From Chloroherpetonaceae bacterium (GTDB taxonomy: Bacteria; Bacteroidota; Chlorobiia; Chlorobiales; Thermochlorobacteraceae), in NCBI GenBank assembly GCA_033763895.1, contig JANRJQ010000010.1, forward strand, positions 128,146 through 192,145: a stretch of DNA of 64,000 nucleotides, written 5' to 3'. The notes under the pieces were generated by a model. The model worked only from the letters and a program-made list of their open reading frames with translations, searched no databases and was not told the DNA's origin. This document shows, piece by piece, positions 1 through 9,095 of this stretch. The position numbers were made by a program, and so were the translations under genes. Position 1 is the stretch's first letter; every line of letters starts with the position of its first letter.

Positions 1-95
1 CCCCTCTCTCCGCCATTACGCAGTTATTTCGCCATCATCGATCCCAATATGATTGGCATCATCAAATTCCAAAGTGTTTCACCAAGCGCGTCATT
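1..95. other. Leader ahead of the sigma factor gene; no gene assigned
   Basis: The sigma factor frame stays open without a stop from the left edge to the ATG at 96, but these codons contain no recognisable domain. Another plus frame ends with a stop at 50-52 and could be the tail of a gene lying outside the window. The stretch is too short to decide between these, and no promoter is obvious. Confidence 0.3.
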
Positions 96-1061
96 ATGGC
101 AAAAAAATCATCTTCACAAAAGCCAACTTTGAAAGTGACGAGCAAAAAATCACCTGCCCCAAAAAGGAATCAACTGAGAACCTCAGAGCGCGAGTATCAG
201 GCTCACTCAAAAGAGAATTTGGAGAAAGAAGGGTTTCAACAGTTGCCTATTTCAACGATTCAAAAGATTGAAGTAACAAAAAGTGAACCAATTGAAAGAG
301 ATGCCGACTTTCCCGCTGATATCAATCCCTCTAATATCATTTTCCAAAATAATGGAAATGCTGAAACATCAACTTTAGTTGAGCAAGTAGAAACAGAGGA
401 GCTTGAAGAGACAATTGAACTTCCAAAAGAAGTGATTGAAATTCAAAAAGAAGCTGAAAAAGAAAAACCGAGTTCAAGAGAGGAAGATTATGCGCTTATC
501 GACCTTACTCGAGGCGAAGATGACTTTAAGCGGAATCAGTCATACAAAAGACTTTTAAATAAATACCGTAGTCCCATTTATAACCTCATTCTAAAAATTG
601 TTCACGACCCCAATGAAGTTGAAGATTTGGTTCAAGAAACTTTTTCAAAAGCATTTAATTCTCTTGCAAATTTTAACAAAGAATTTGCTTTCTCAACTTG
701 GCTATATCGAATCGCAACCAATAGCAGTATCGATTTTTTACGAAAAAGAAGGTTAAAAACATTTTCAATTGATAATCCTATCAAAACGAAAGATGATGAA
801 TACACAATGGAAATTCCGGATTCATCCTCAGAGCCCGGAAGAAATGTGATTCAAGGACAGCGAGACGCACTAGTTCGAGAAGCCATAAAGCAATTGCCTG
901 AAAAATATAGAAAGGTGATTGAGATGAGGCATCTCTCTGAGCGTACTTATGAAGAAATCGCGGAAGACCAAAACCTTCCACTGGGCACAGTAAAGGCGCA
1001 TATTTTTAGAGCACGCGAAATGCTTTACAAGTCTCTTCGAGATAAACTTCGAAACTATTAA
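96..1061 (+). CDS. RNA polymerase sigma factor, sigma-70 family ECF type, with long N-terminal extension
   Basis: A 321-residue ECF-type sigma factor that should direct RNA polymerase to a dedicated promoter set. Sigma region 2 spans about residues 145-220 (EVEDLVQETFSKAF, then FSTWLYRIATNSSIDFLRKR). Region 4 spans about 258-312, ending in the helix-turn-helix TYEEIAEDQNLPLGTVKAHI. ECF factors are usually 160-220 residues. Here about 130 extra residues precede region 2; they start Lys/Ser-rich and become Glu-rich, with no domain I recognise. The ATG at 96 is the only in-frame ATG before the domains, although the frame is open to the window edge. No anti-sigma gene follows; the next gene is a lipoprotein asparaginase behind a terminator. 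Family assignment is secure; the regulon is unknown. Confidence 0.9.
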   Translation: MAKKSSSQKPTLKVTSKKSPAPKRNQLRTSEREYQAHSKENLEKEGFQQLPISTIQKIEVTKSEPIERDADFPADINPSNIIFQNNGNAETSTLVEQVETEELEETIELPKEVIEIQKEAEKEKPSSREEDYALIDLTRGEDDFKRNQSYKRLLNKYRSPIYNLILKIVHDPNEVEDLVQETFSKAFNSLANFNKEFAFSTWLYRIATNSSIDFLRKRRLKTFSIDNPIKTKDDEYTMEIPDSSSEPGRNVIQGQRDALVREAIKQLPEKYRKVIEMRHLSERTYEEIAEDQNLPLGTVKAHIFRAREMLYKSLRDKLRNY

Positions 1062-1068
1062 CCATACA

Positions 1069-1091
1069 GGGGCGGCATTCGCCCTTTTTTT
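1069..1091 (+). terminator. Rho-independent terminator of the sigma factor gene
   Basis: A five-base-pair stem, GGGCG (1070-1074) with CGCCC (1080-1084), is closed by a five-base loop and followed by seven T. It sits 8 bases after the sigma factor stop codon, so the next gene should have its own promoter. Confidence 0.75.
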
Positions 1092-1109
1092 ATCGAATCA
1101 ATAAATTTT

Positions 1110-2156
1110 ATGGATAAGAAACTTTATTGGGTTTTATTGACATGTTTTGGTATTTCCTTTTTTTGGTCTTGTAAAAAAAATGAAACTTTCGAAGAAAAGG
1201 CCACCACGAAATCAACCGTACAAAAGTCAATGAATGCAAAGCCGAAGTATGCACTTGCCATCCACGGGGGAGCGGGGACGATTACCCGCGCACTCATGAC
1301 CCCTGAAATGGAAAAAGCATATCGCGAGTCACTTGAAAAAGCGTTGAAGAAAGGTGCCTCGATATTGGAAAGTGGTGGAGCAGCCCTTGATGCGGTTGAG
1401 GCAGTTGTCATGCTTTTAGAAGATGATTCTTTGTTTAATGCGGGAAAAGGTGCGGTGTTCACACATGAAGGGAAAAATGAACTTGATGCCGCGATAATGA
1501 ATGGAGAAAACTTGGCCGCCGGATCAGTTGCCGGAGTTCGTCATATTAAGAATCCTATTGCGCTTGCCCGTAAAGTAATGGAGAAATCAGAACATGTGAT
1601 GATGGTTGGTGAGGGTGCGGAAACGTTTGCTTGGGAACTGGGATTTGAGAAAATGCCGGAGTCTTATTTTTACACAGAGCAAAGGTGGAAATCCCTTCAA
1701 AAAATTAAAGCAGAAGAAATCACTTCCGCAAAAGAAAAGCACGGCACCGTTGGTGCGGTGGCATTGGATCAAAACGGAAATTTAGCAGCGGCAACTTCAA
1801 CCGGGGGAATGACGAATAAGCGATATGGTCGAGTCGGGGATGCACCAATAATTGGCGCGGGAACTTATGCGAACAATCAATCATGCGCAATTTCTGCAAC
1901 AGGATGGGGTGAGTATTTTATCCGAGTTGGGGTTGCTAAAGAGATTGAAGCCGCAATTCGCTTTAAGGGTTTGGCTGTGGATGAGGCTTCAAGATTGGCG
2001 CTTGACCAAGTAAAATCATTAGGCGGAGATGGCGGGGTGATTGTCATTGATCAAAATGGCAATATTGCAATGCCGTTCAATAGCGAAGGAATGTATCGAG
2101 GGTTTATCAAAGCCGGTGAAAAAGCTCAAACGGCAATTTATAAAGACGAGAACTGA
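1110..2156 (+). CDS. Isoaspartyl peptidase/L-asparaginase (Ntn hydrolase), predicted lipoprotein
   Basis: A plant-type asparaginase/beta-aspartyl peptidase of 348 residues. These enzymes are made as precursors, cut themselves before a threonine, and use it to hydrolyse isoaspartyl dipeptides and asparagine. Visible marks are the N-terminal YALAIHGGAG (about 47-56), the cleavage site HGTVG with predicted catalytic Thr213, and TSTGGMTNKRYGRVGD after it. Family length is about 310-340. The extra N-terminus is a lipoprotein signal: a hydrophobic run ending FFWSC with Cys21 as acylation site, so the enzyme is probably anchored in the periplasm or outer membrane. It follows a terminator and so is probably transcribed apart from the sigma factor gene. 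Confidence 0.9.
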   Translation: MDKKLYWVLLTCFGISFFWSCKKNETFEEKATTKSTVQKSMNAKPKYALAIHGGAGTITRALMTPEMEKAYRESLEKALKKGASILESGGAALDAVEAVVMLLEDDSLFNAGKGAVFTHEGKNELDAAIMNGENLAAGSVAGVRHIKNPIALARKVMEKSEHVMMVGEGAETFAWELGFEKMPESYFYTEQRWKSLQKIKAEEITSAKEKHGTVGAVALDQNGNLAAATSTGGMTNKRYGRVGDAPIIGAGTYANNQSCAISATGWGEYFIRVGVAKEIEAAIRFKGLAVDEASRLALDQVKSLGGDGGVIVIDQNGNIAMPFNSEGMYRGFIKAGEKAQTAIYKDEN

Positions 2157-2181
2157 AATAATTAAATCATCCAAACAACCA

Positions 2182-3330
2182 ATGAAACAGAATAGAATCG
2201 TTTTCCTTTGCATATCTCTTTTGGGGTTTCTTTTTTCTCAAGAGTCATTTGCACAGCCTGCAACATCATTTTTTCCAACAACTCAAAATTTCCGTTGGGA
2301 TTATGTGTACACCCCACTTGATACCAATGGCAACCCGATACAAACACCAATCATCCCACGCTCGACAAGTTTTTTTGTAGGAAGCAATACTGTTGGCGGT
2401 AGAAATGCACAAGCAGTGACTTCGGTAAATAACTTTTCTGAGTTCGGCGATTCGCTTTTCTTGCCATCCTTTGAGGATACCTCTTACTATTCACTTACAG
2501 GTGACTCGGCAGGGCTTTACCTCAATCCTTTATCAATCATTGGGGAATTTGGAGATAGTGCAGAAGCCGCTCAAATTGATTCACTAGCAGGGTTTCTAAA
2601 TTCATTTACGGGATGGTATTTCTTGTATCGTTTTAATGCAACACAAAATACCGATTATGTTGTTATAAGAAGAGATACCACGGTGACAATAGATTCAACT
2701 GCCGTTCCTCTTCGATTTGAAGTCACGGGAAGAAGGCTTGCAAATGACAGTCTAACCACTCCTTTTGGAAAATTTGATACTCGCAAATTTGTTGTGACGT
2801 ATACACTTGGTTATCGCCTCCAAATTTTTAGTACCACGACGATATTTCCTTTAGTTCAATTCCGTGATTCAACTTGGATAGCGCAAAACCGGTGGATTGT
2901 TAGGCAATATCTGCCTCCATCACGTATTCCTGCGGTCGAAAATATTCCTATCGAAATTGAAGGTTTACCGACGATTGCTATTCCGGGTCGAATTTTAGAC
3001 CTTGCCGAAGAGCCGTTATCGATTCAAAAAGTTGAAAAGAATGTAAGAGAGCCAAGGGGTTTTGAGCTGAGTCAGAATTATCCAAATCCTTTTAATCCTT
3101 CTACCACCATTCGATTCCAATTGCCTTTTTCTTCCAATACGCGATTAGAAGTTTATGATATTTTGGGAAGAAAGCTTAGCACTTTGGTCAATGGTTATTT
3201 GCAACGAGGAGCGTATCAAATTGCTTTTGATGCTTCGGGTTTGGCGAGTGGATTTTATTTTTATCGTATTGAAGCCACTGCGGGAAGCTCATCGTTCTCC
3301 GCGACAAAAAAAATGATGCTCATTAAGTAA
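2182..3330 (+). CDS. Secreted protein with type IX secretion C-terminal sorting domain
   Basis: The ATG at 2182 gives 382 residues starting with a clear signal peptide ending near SFAQP. The open frame extends back to 2041 but would overlap the asparaginase gene and bury the signal peptide. The middle (about 30-300) is beta-rich and matches no family I recognise. The last 85 or so residues are a type A T9SS sorting domain: SQNYPNPFNPSTTIRFQLP, then a YDILGRKLSTL strand and a closing SGFYFYRI. Such proteins cross the outer membrane through the T9SS and have this domain removed or used for anchoring. PorX, a T9SS regulator, is encoded at 45.0-46.6 kb. The cargo function is unknown. Confidence 0.85.
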   Translation: MKQNRIVFLCISLLGFLFSQESFAQPATSFFPTTQNFRWDYVYTPLDTNGNPIQTPIIPRSTSFFVGSNTVGGRNAQAVTSVNNFSEFGDSLFLPSFEDTSYYSLTGDSAGLYLNPLSIIGEFGDSAEAAQIDSLAGFLNSFTGWYFLYRFNATQNTDYVVIRRDTTVTIDSTAVPLRFEVTGRRLANDSLTTPFGKFDTRKFVVTYTLGYRLQIFSTTTIFPLVQFRDSTWIAQNRWIVRQYLPPSRIPAVENIPIEIEGLPTIAIPGRILDLAEEPLSIQKVEKNVREPRGFELSQNYPNPFNPSTTIRFQLPFSSNTRLEVYDILGRKLSTLVNGYLQRGAYQIAFDASGLASGFYFYRIEATAGSSSFSATKKMMLIK

Positions 3331-3357
3331 TTCATTTTACATTAGTTAAACTCTCAT

Positions 3358-3386
3358 AAAAGGCGAGCAATCGCCTTTTGTTTTTT
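3358..3386 (+). terminator. Rho-independent terminator of the T9SS cargo gene
   Basis: Nine-base-pair perfect stem AAAAGGCGA (3358-3366) and TCGCCTTTT (3371-3379) with a four-base loop, followed by GTTTTTT. Confidence 0.8.
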
Positions 3387-3390
3387 GAAA

Positions 3391-3475
3391 TAAAAAAGCC
3401 GCCCACTTTCGTAGGCGGCCCTAAGGAGGTGCTCTGTGAAAAGCCACGCAGAAACCATAAACTACGTGGCATAAT
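3391..3475 (-). ncRNA. Candidate small RNA with C-rich anti-Shine-Dalgarno-like segment
   Basis: Read on the minus strand this intergenic stretch has the layout of a small bacterial RNA. A hairpin GCCACG/CGTGGC (3470-3465 with 3448-3443) comes first. An unpaired CACCTCCTTA segment (3431-3422) follows. Last is a strong intrinsic terminator: the nine-pair stem GCCGCCTAC/GTGGGCGGC closed by a GAAA tetraloop (3419-3398), then TTTTTTA. In the plus direction the same stem lacks a T tract, so it points to a minus-strand transcript. The nearest upstream minus-strand gene ends at 7037 beyond five plus-strand genes, so read-through is unlikely. A TTGACA lies at 3510-3505 but no good -10 is visible. The 5' end is a guess. 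Not a known RNA family that I recognise. Confidence 0.45.
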
Positions 3476-3537
3476 CATCAACAGACACATTCTTAAAAAA
3501 GTTTTGTCAAAGAAAAATTTTTACTGTGTTACAATCA

Positions 3538-4524
3538 ATGAAAAACGCTCATCAAAAAGCGTTGATTTTAAGAACAGGACTGACTGAACAGGAGGCGGCA
3601 CTTCGAGAATTGAGGTCGGAGTATCTTGAGGTTTCAAAACGCTTAAAAATAGAGCGGAAGAAATACTTTGATACCCATAATGCAATCAGCGGCCTCGAAA
3701 AAAAAATCCGAGAGCAAATGCTTGAGGAAGAAGAAAAAATCCGACTCTTAAAGTCAAATACAATAGCACTTGTAAAAGAAATTTTGAGAAGTAAAACCCT
3801 TTGGAGTGCCGATCGGGATTTTTTTGAAAGTTTTTTACAAAAAGCGTTGGAGGAACAGCGTGATGAAAAAAAAGAAGAGCAGCGTGCTGCAAGAGAAGAA
3901 GAGCGAAAACGTAAAAATGAAGAAAAGCGTGAAGGAGAACGAGCAAAAGAACGATATGAATCCCAAAGCAGATATTATGAGAATACCGAAGACCTTGTAA
4001 AAGAATGGCTTCAAAACCGGTTGAATAAAGAGGAAAAGGCTGAACTGCGAAAACTTTATCTTGAGCTTGCCCAAAAATTTCACCCAGATAAAGCAGAAAC
4101 AGGCGATGAAACCAATATCTTCAATCGAATCATGCAACGAATCAATGAAGCTTATAAGCATTCTGACATTGAAGAATTAAGAAGAATAGATAAAGAGTAT
4201 CGACACTTTGGAACTGTTGCTTTGGTGGAATTGGACTTTCTAAATTTGATTCAAAAGGAAATTGAATTTATTCGAGAATCACTTTCTTCAATGGATGAGC
4301 AACTCACGGTGCTTAAAGCAACAAGACGAAGATTAGAACACTCGGAAATCGGTAAAATCCAAAAAATGTTGAAGAAAGAACCACATCGTACAGGTGAGCT
4401 TTTTCAAGCTTTAGGTGAAAAAAATTATCAAGAATTATCAATTTTAAAGTCAATTTTTGAGGGGTTTAAATTCTTTAAAGAGAAAGGGAAGTTCCCGAAA
4501 CACTTTTTGGATGGTCGAATTTAG
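3538..4524 (+). CDS. J-domain (DnaJ-like) protein with charged coiled coil
   Basis: A 328-residue protein (ATG at 3538; a GTG at 3526 would add four residues). Residues 1-150 are almost wholly charged helix, with a run of Glu/Arg/Lys around 100-145 that should form a coiled coil. A J domain follows: KLYLELAQKFHPDKA, with the HPD tripeptide at about 182-184 that stimulates Hsp70 ATPase, and RIMQRINEAY after it. There is no Gly/Phe region and no zinc-finger or C-terminal substrate domain, so this is a class C J protein, probably recruiting DnaK to a specific client rather than acting as a general DnaJ. It is flanked by the small RNA candidate and a two-TM protein gene. Confidence 0.8.
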   Translation: MKNAHQKALILRTGLTEQEAALRELRSEYLEVSKRLKIERKKYFDTHNAISGLEKKIREQMLEEEEKIRLLKSNTIALVKEILRSKTLWSADRDFFESFLQKALEEQRDEKKEEQRAAREEERKRKNEEKREGERAKERYESQSRYYENTEDLVKEWLQNRLNKEEKAELRKLYLELAQKFHPDKAETGDETNIFNRIMQRINEAYKHSDIEELRRIDKEYRHFGTVALVELDFLNLIQKEIEFIRESLSSMDEQLTVLKATRRRLEHSEIGKIQKMLKKEPHRTGELFQALGEKNYQELSILKSIFEGFKFFKEKGKFPKHFLDGRI

Positions 4525-4572
4525 GATTGCTTAAATTCGAATTGAATTTACTCTTGATATGAGCGAATAGAA

Positions 4573-5310
4573 ATGAAAGGTTTAGAAAAGTATTCCTATA
4601 TCCGATGGGGTGAAATTTATGACGAAGCAAAAAAAATTAGCGATTTAGACTTTAAGCTCTATCGGTCGATCGGCTTGGGTTGCTCAACGATTTCACTTTT
4701 TTTCCTCGTCATACCGCTTTCTCTTAAATTTATTTTTGATCGAGAAAGTGACGATTCTATTTATTTCTGGATCGGTGCGGTTTTTCTGCTAATTGGGATT
4801 TTTGGCCTTTGGCAAGTCTATCTTTCTAGAAAAAATTTGATTCGGGTGGTACAATGTAAAATTATTGCGAAAGAGGTTTGGAAAGATCGAACGGTCAAAA
4901 GCGGTAAACCTACATTATTATTTCGATTTCGAATTGTGAACGAATCTGTAGCGGCGCTATACCCCGATGGTATTTGGAATGAAATAGTACTTTCAGAAAA
5001 TTCACTCAATACTCCAATTCTGGGCGCAATTTCGGTATCTAAGAAGCTATTCGATACTTATGATTTCCAAGACACTTTGATTTATCTCCTTTCTCCCCAA
5101 AATGATTTGATGGCAATCGTTCCAAAAAATTCAGAAAAGGGCATTGATTTTTCTACGAATCTATTTTATCCATTTGAGTTTTTTTCTGAAAATGCAGTAA
5201 TCACGAATGGTGAAAAAGTATTTCTAACCAAAACAATCTCTTTAGATAGTGATGAAAGTGTTTATCAATTTGAGCTTATCGAGCGATTGGATCAAGAAAA
5301 AAAATCGTAA
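4573..5310 (+). CDS. Membrane protein of unknown function, two transmembrane segments
   Basis: I do not recognise this 245-residue protein. It has a charged N-terminus, two adjacent hydrophobic helices at about 33-54 and 63-84, and a soluble C-terminal region of about 160 residues with mixed helix and strand character. The stop codon directly abuts the hemC ATG, so it is probably the first gene of the hemC-hemD transcript. That could mean a role linked to haem or membrane biogenesis, but the sequence gives no motif for it. Confidence 0.7.
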   Translation: MKGLEKYSYIRWGEIYDEAKKISDLDFKLYRSIGLGCSTISLFFLVIPLSLKFIFDRESDDSIYFWIGAVFLLIGIFGLWQVYLSRKNLIRVVQCKIIAKEVWKDRTVKSGKPTLLFRFRIVNESVAALYPDGIWNEIVLSENSLNTPILGAISVSKKLFDTYDFQDTLIYLLSPQNDLMAIVPKNSEKGIDFSTNLFYPFEFFSENAVITNGEKVFLTKTISLDSDESVYQFELIERLDQEKKS

Positions 5311-6264
5311 ATGAAAAGCCATTTAAAGATTGGAACGCGTTCAAGTCCGCTTGCTTTATGGCAGGCAAACTTTGTAAAGGAAAAGATTGAGGCAAAATTT
5401 TCCGAACTCAATGTAGAATTGGTTCATATCAAAACCACCGGAGATAAAATTTTAGATTCGCCGCTTTCGAAAATCGGGGATAAGGGTCTCTTTACTCGCG
5501 AAATTGAACATGCCTTAATTCGTAAGGAAATTGACTTGGCCGTTCATAGCTTAAAAGATTTACCGACCTTGACGCCGCCGGGGTTAAAAATTGCTGCAAT
5601 AACTGAACGAGAAAACACGCAAGATGTGCTCATCGCAAAGAAGCAAATTTTGTTCTCTGAATTACCTAACCGGGCAAAAATTGCGACTGGAAGCCTGAGA
5701 AGAAAATCACAATTACTTGCACTTCGACCTGATCTTGAAATTCACGACATTCGTGGAAATCTCAATACACGATTTAAAAAATTTGATGAGTCGGATTTTG
5801 ATGCAATGATGTTGGCTTATGCAGGTGTTTTTCGTTTGGGATTTCATGAACGAATTAGCTATCGATTTTCAGAAAGTGAATTATTACCCGCGGTTGGTCA
5901 GGGAGCTTTAGGAATCGAAACAAGAGAGCAGGACAGTGAAATAGAAGAGATGATTAATCATCTTAACCATCCGCCAACTGAATTTGCAACAAAAGCAGAA
6001 CGCGCACTCCTTCGCGTTCTTGAAGGTGGATGTCAGATTCCAATTGGTGCGTATGCAGTTTGCGACCGTCATTTGCTTAAAATCAGTGCTTATGTCGGCT
6101 CACTAGATGGAAGAAAATCCATTCGTCATTCGATCTCCGGTTCATCATATTCAGTTTTGGATGCAGAAGCATTAGGAATGACGCTGGCAAATGAGCTTTT
6201 GAAAAATGGTGCTAGAGAAATCCTAGATGAAATTCGACAGAAACCGGAGAATAACGAGAAATGA
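5311..6264 (+). CDS. hemC: Hydroxymethylbilane synthase (porphobilinogen deaminase)
   Basis: HemC joins four porphobilinogen units into hydroxymethylbilane in tetrapyrrole synthesis in the cytoplasm. The 317-residue protein opens with the signature [13 protein letters not shown] and has HSLKDLP with the catalytic Asp at 83. It also carries [10 protein letters not shown], the DIRGN motif, and [13 protein letters not shown] where Cys241 should carry the dipyrromethane cofactor. All expected residues are present and length is normal. It starts immediately after the preceding membrane protein gene and overlaps hemD by four bases (ATGA), so the pair is translationally coupled. Confidence 0.97.
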   Translation: MKSHLKIGTRSSPLALWQANFVKEKIEAKFSELNVELVHIKTTGDKILDSPLSKIGDKGLFTREIEHALIRKEIDLAVHSLKDLPTLTPPGLKIAAITERENTQDVLIAKKQILFSELPNRAKIATGSLRRKSQLLALRPDLEIHDIRGNLNTRFKKFDESDFDAMMLAYAGVFRLGFHERISYRFSESELLPAVGQGALGIETREQDSEIEEMINHLNHPPTEFATKAERALLRVLEGGCQIPIGAYAVCDRHLLKISAYVGSLDGRKSIRHSISGSSYSVLDAEALGMTLANELLKNGAREILDEIRQKPENNEK

Positions 6265-7040
6265 AACCGCTCATCATTCTCACAAGACCAATCCTTGATT
6301 CCGAATCACTGACAACCAAGCTAAAAAAATTAGATTTCGACGTTATTCAAATCCCTTTTATCGAAATCAGATATAAAAAAGTTGATTTTCAAACGCTCGA
6401 ATATCTATTGGGAAATTGTTCCTCACTTATTTTTACAAGCGTGAATGCTGTGAGGGGATTGCAAATGAATATTGAGAATAACCCTTCGATTAATCCGCTC
6501 CTTAAGAAAAAAGAGATATATACCATAGGTGAAAAAACATTTGATTCGGCAAGGCACTTCGGCGGTGAAATGAAATCACTACCGGCTGCATATCATGCCA
6601 AATCGCTGCTTGAACTGATCATCAAAGAAAACGATCGAGATAAGAATTTTCTTTTTATTGCAGGCAATAAGTCAAAGAGAGAGATCCCGAATTGGTTTGG
6701 AGAAAATGGAGTAAAATGCACAACATTGGAAATTTATGAGAATTTTTTTTTGAAGGTTTCAGAAAGCCAAAAGTCATTGATTCTTGAATCGATTGTACGC
6801 AAAGATGCTTGCGTGATATTTCACAGCCCTTCTGGAGTCAATAGTTTTTGTGAACAGATTGCTAAAAACGATATTAAATGTGCTCTATTTGCAATTGGTG
6901 AAACAACGAAGGAAGAAATTCAAAAGTGGAAATTGAAGTGGGGATATGAAAATGAAAAATGGACAGTGATTACACCGTCCATTTCAAATGAAAACGAATT
7001 GATAAAGACTGTTCAAGAATTTTTTAATCAAGTGTTTTAA
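6261..7040 (+). CDS. hemD: Uroporphyrinogen-III synthase
   Basis: A 259-residue protein overlapping hemC by four bases. HemD closes hydroxymethylbilane into uroporphyrinogen III with inversion of ring D. The family is very divergent. Visible features are the N-terminal [16 protein letters not shown] near residue 54, the internal [11 protein letters not shown], and the C-terminal [11 protein letters not shown] and [10 protein letters not shown] segments, which together match the two-domain HemD fold. Position behind hemC adds strong support. Its end overlaps by four bases the end of the convergent acyl-CoA synthetase gene, leaving no room for an intergenic terminator. Confidence 0.92.
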   Translation: MKPLIILTRPILDSESLTTKLKKLDFDVIQIPFIEIRYKKVDFQTLEYLLGNCSSLIFTSVNAVRGLQMNIENNPSINPLLKKKEIYTIGEKTFDSARHFGGEMKSLPAAYHAKSLLELIIKENDRDKNFLFIAGNKSKREIPNWFGENGVKCTTLEIYENFFLKVSESQKSLILESIVRKDACVIFHSPSGVNSFCEQIAKNDIKCALFAIGETTKEEIQKWKLKWGYENEKWTVITPSISNENELIKTVQEFFNQVF

Positions 7041-8875
7041 TCGGCTTCATAAGCAAGACTTCGGTAGGTTTCTTCAATTTCATTTTTAAATTTTTCCTCA
7101 ACCACTTTCCTTTTGACTTTCAAAGTTGGTGTCATTTCCCCTTTATCAATCGAAAAGGCTTCTGGAGCTAAAATAAATCGACGAACTTTTTCGTGACTTG
7201 CAAGCTCGCGGGAAATTTTTCGAATCAGATCTTCATAGATTTTTTTCGTTGAGTCTAATTTCAAAATTTCCTCATGATCATCGATTTCAAGCCCTTTTTG
7301 CTTGAAGTAAGATTTAAGCATATCATAATTCGGAACAATGACTGCTGAAAGAAATGGACGTTTTTCACCAATAACCACCACTTGTTCAACAAAAGGATTT
7401 GCACCTAAAAGATTTTCGATTGGAAGAGGTGCAATGTTCTTTCCGCCAGAATTGACGATGATGTGTTTTTTTCGATCAGTGATTTTGAGATAATTATCCG
7501 TATCGATTTCACCGATATCTCCGGTATGAAACCAACCGTCTTCATTGATCACTTCCTTGGTCGCTTGGTCATCGCGCCAATACCCTTTCATAATATTTGG
7601 ACCACGAAGCAAAATTTCTCCATCTTTCGCAATTTGATGTTCAACATTTTTGATTGGTGGGCCTACGGTTCCAAACTTGATATTCGCCGGCCGATTCACA
7701 TGTGTAACCGGTGAAGTTTCTGTAAGTCCAAAACCTTCTAGAATAATAATTCCTAATGCTTCAAAGAGTTCACCAGTTTCTTTCGGGAGAGCGGCACCGC
7801 CGGAAATAAAATATCGGATTTGACCTCCAAAACGGTCACGAAGTTTAGAGAAAACCAATTTATCTGCAATTGCAAATTGAACTTTTAATAATGTCGAGAT
7901 TTCCTGTTTACGTCGCGCTTTCGCATACATCTGACCGACATTCAACGCCCAATAAAAAATTTTTCTTCGAGATTCCGGCCCGGAATCAACCCCTTTAAAA
8001 ATTTGAGATTTAATTCGCTCAAAGAGACGCGGAACGGTAATGACAAAAGTGGGTTTAGCTTCCGTCATATTGAGACTAACGGTTTCGATGCTTTCGGCAT
8101 AATAGATGGTAGCACCAACGCCAAACATCAAGTAATAACCTGCAGTACGTTCATAAGTATGTGAAAGCGGTAAAAATGAAAGGGCAATGTCCTCTTGACC
8201 AATGTTAAGCGGGCGGCACATTGAATCATCGCAAGAGCGAACATTTTCGCAAATATTTCTGTGAGTAAGCATGACGCCTTTTGGGTTTCCGGTTGTTCCA
8301 CTGGTGTACACCAAAGTCGCAAGATCGTCGGGAAAAATTTGAATCCCGCTCAAATAATTCGGATGAGAATTCGCATATTTTTTCCCCTCCTTTTTTGCCG
8401 ATGAAAACTCGGTAACCGTTTCGTCGGATTGTTCTAAATCGTTAAAAGAAATAACTACTTTAAGTGAAGGAACCTCAGAGCGGATTTTTCGAATCTTATT
8501 TAATTGTAAAGAATTTGAGCAAATGACCACTTTTACATCCGCGTTATTTAGAATGTAGGAAATTTGGTTTGGCGGAAGTGAAGGATAAATCGGAACATCA
8601 ATTGCACCAAGCATTAATGTGGCCATATCAGCAATGACCCACTCTAAACGGTTTTCAGATAATATCGCTATACGATCACTCTTTTCAACACCTACTGAAC
8701 TGAGGTAGGCGGCAAATTGATGGACTTCGGATTTTAATTCATCATGTGTCACTCCTTGATACCTTCCGTTTACCTTTCGGCAATAGGCAAATTTTTCGGT
8801 TCGTCCTGCAAAATGTGAAAAAACGCCTGCAAACATCTCAGGCAAAGTTTTGAAGGTATTGTTTACTAAAGCCAT
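7037..8875 (-). CDS. Long-chain fatty acid-CoA ligase (AMP-forming)
   Basis: A 612-residue acyl-CoA synthetase of the ANL superfamily, which activates long-chain fatty acids through an acyl-AMP intermediate. The P-loop-like motif YTSGTTGNPKG lies at 190-200 followed by VMLTHRNI. Further on are the EGFGLTETSPV motif and GWFHTGDIGEID. The hinge and C-terminal lysine region DRKKHIIVNSGGKNIAP comes last. The protein matches the FadD15-type group (about 600 residues) that includes bacterial FadD15 and eukaryotic long-chain ligases. It is a single gene on the minus strand, transcribed toward hemD. The acyl-CoA dehydrogenase at 34.7 kb could act in the same fatty acid pathway. Confidence 0.93.
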   Translation of the reverse strand: MALVNNTFKTLPEMFAGVFSHFAGRTEKFAYCRKVNGRYQGVTHDELKSEVHQFAAYLSSVGVEKSDRIAILSENRLEWVIADMATLMLGAIDVPIYPSLPPNQISYILNNADVKVVICSNSLQLNKIRKIRSEVPSLKVVISFNDLEQSDETVTEFSSAKKEGKKYANSHPNYLSGIQIFPDDLATLVYTSGTTGNPKGVMLTHRNICENVRSCDDSMCRPLNIGQEDIALSFLPLSHTYERTAGYYLMFGVGATIYYAESIETVSLNMTEAKPTFVITVPRLFERIKSQIFKGVDSGPESRRKIFYWALNVGQMYAKARRKQEISTLLKVQFAIADKLVFSKLRDRFGGQIRYFISGGAALPKETGELFEALGIIILEGFGLTETSPVTHVNRPANIKFGTVGPPIKNVEHQIAKDGEILLRGPNIMKGYWRDDQATKEVINEDGWFHTGDIGEIDTDNYLKITDRKKHIIVNSGGKNIAPLPIENLLGANPFVEQVVVIGEKRPFLSAVIVPNYDMLKSYFKQKGLEIDDHEEILKLDSTKKIYEDLIRKISRELASHEKVRRFILAPEAFSIDKGEMTPTLKVKRKVVEEKFKNEIEETYRSLAYEAD

Positions 8876-9095
8876 AGCATTGGAAATGTTTAAGTGATCA
8901 ATATGAAATCAAAAGCAACTCTTAAAATCTTTTAACGGATAAGTATATGATTCAAAATAATTGGGCAAAGTAATCTTAAAGTTGATGCAATTTTCAATAA
9001 TTTGCAAACAAATGCAATTGTTTCAATTCCTCAATGAACTCGTGAATTATCGAGAGGTACTTTATCCAACCTAAAATTCTCAATCAAAAAAAACC

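Noticed and set aside
2041-2181. Upstream extension of the T9SS cargo gene
   Set aside because: It would overlap the asparaginase gene by over 100 bases and place residues before a clear signal peptide.
3378-3587. Plus-strand 69-codon frame over the small RNA candidate
   Set aside because: It starts inside a terminator stem, has no domain, and overlaps the J-domain gene start. The hairpins explain the sequence better.
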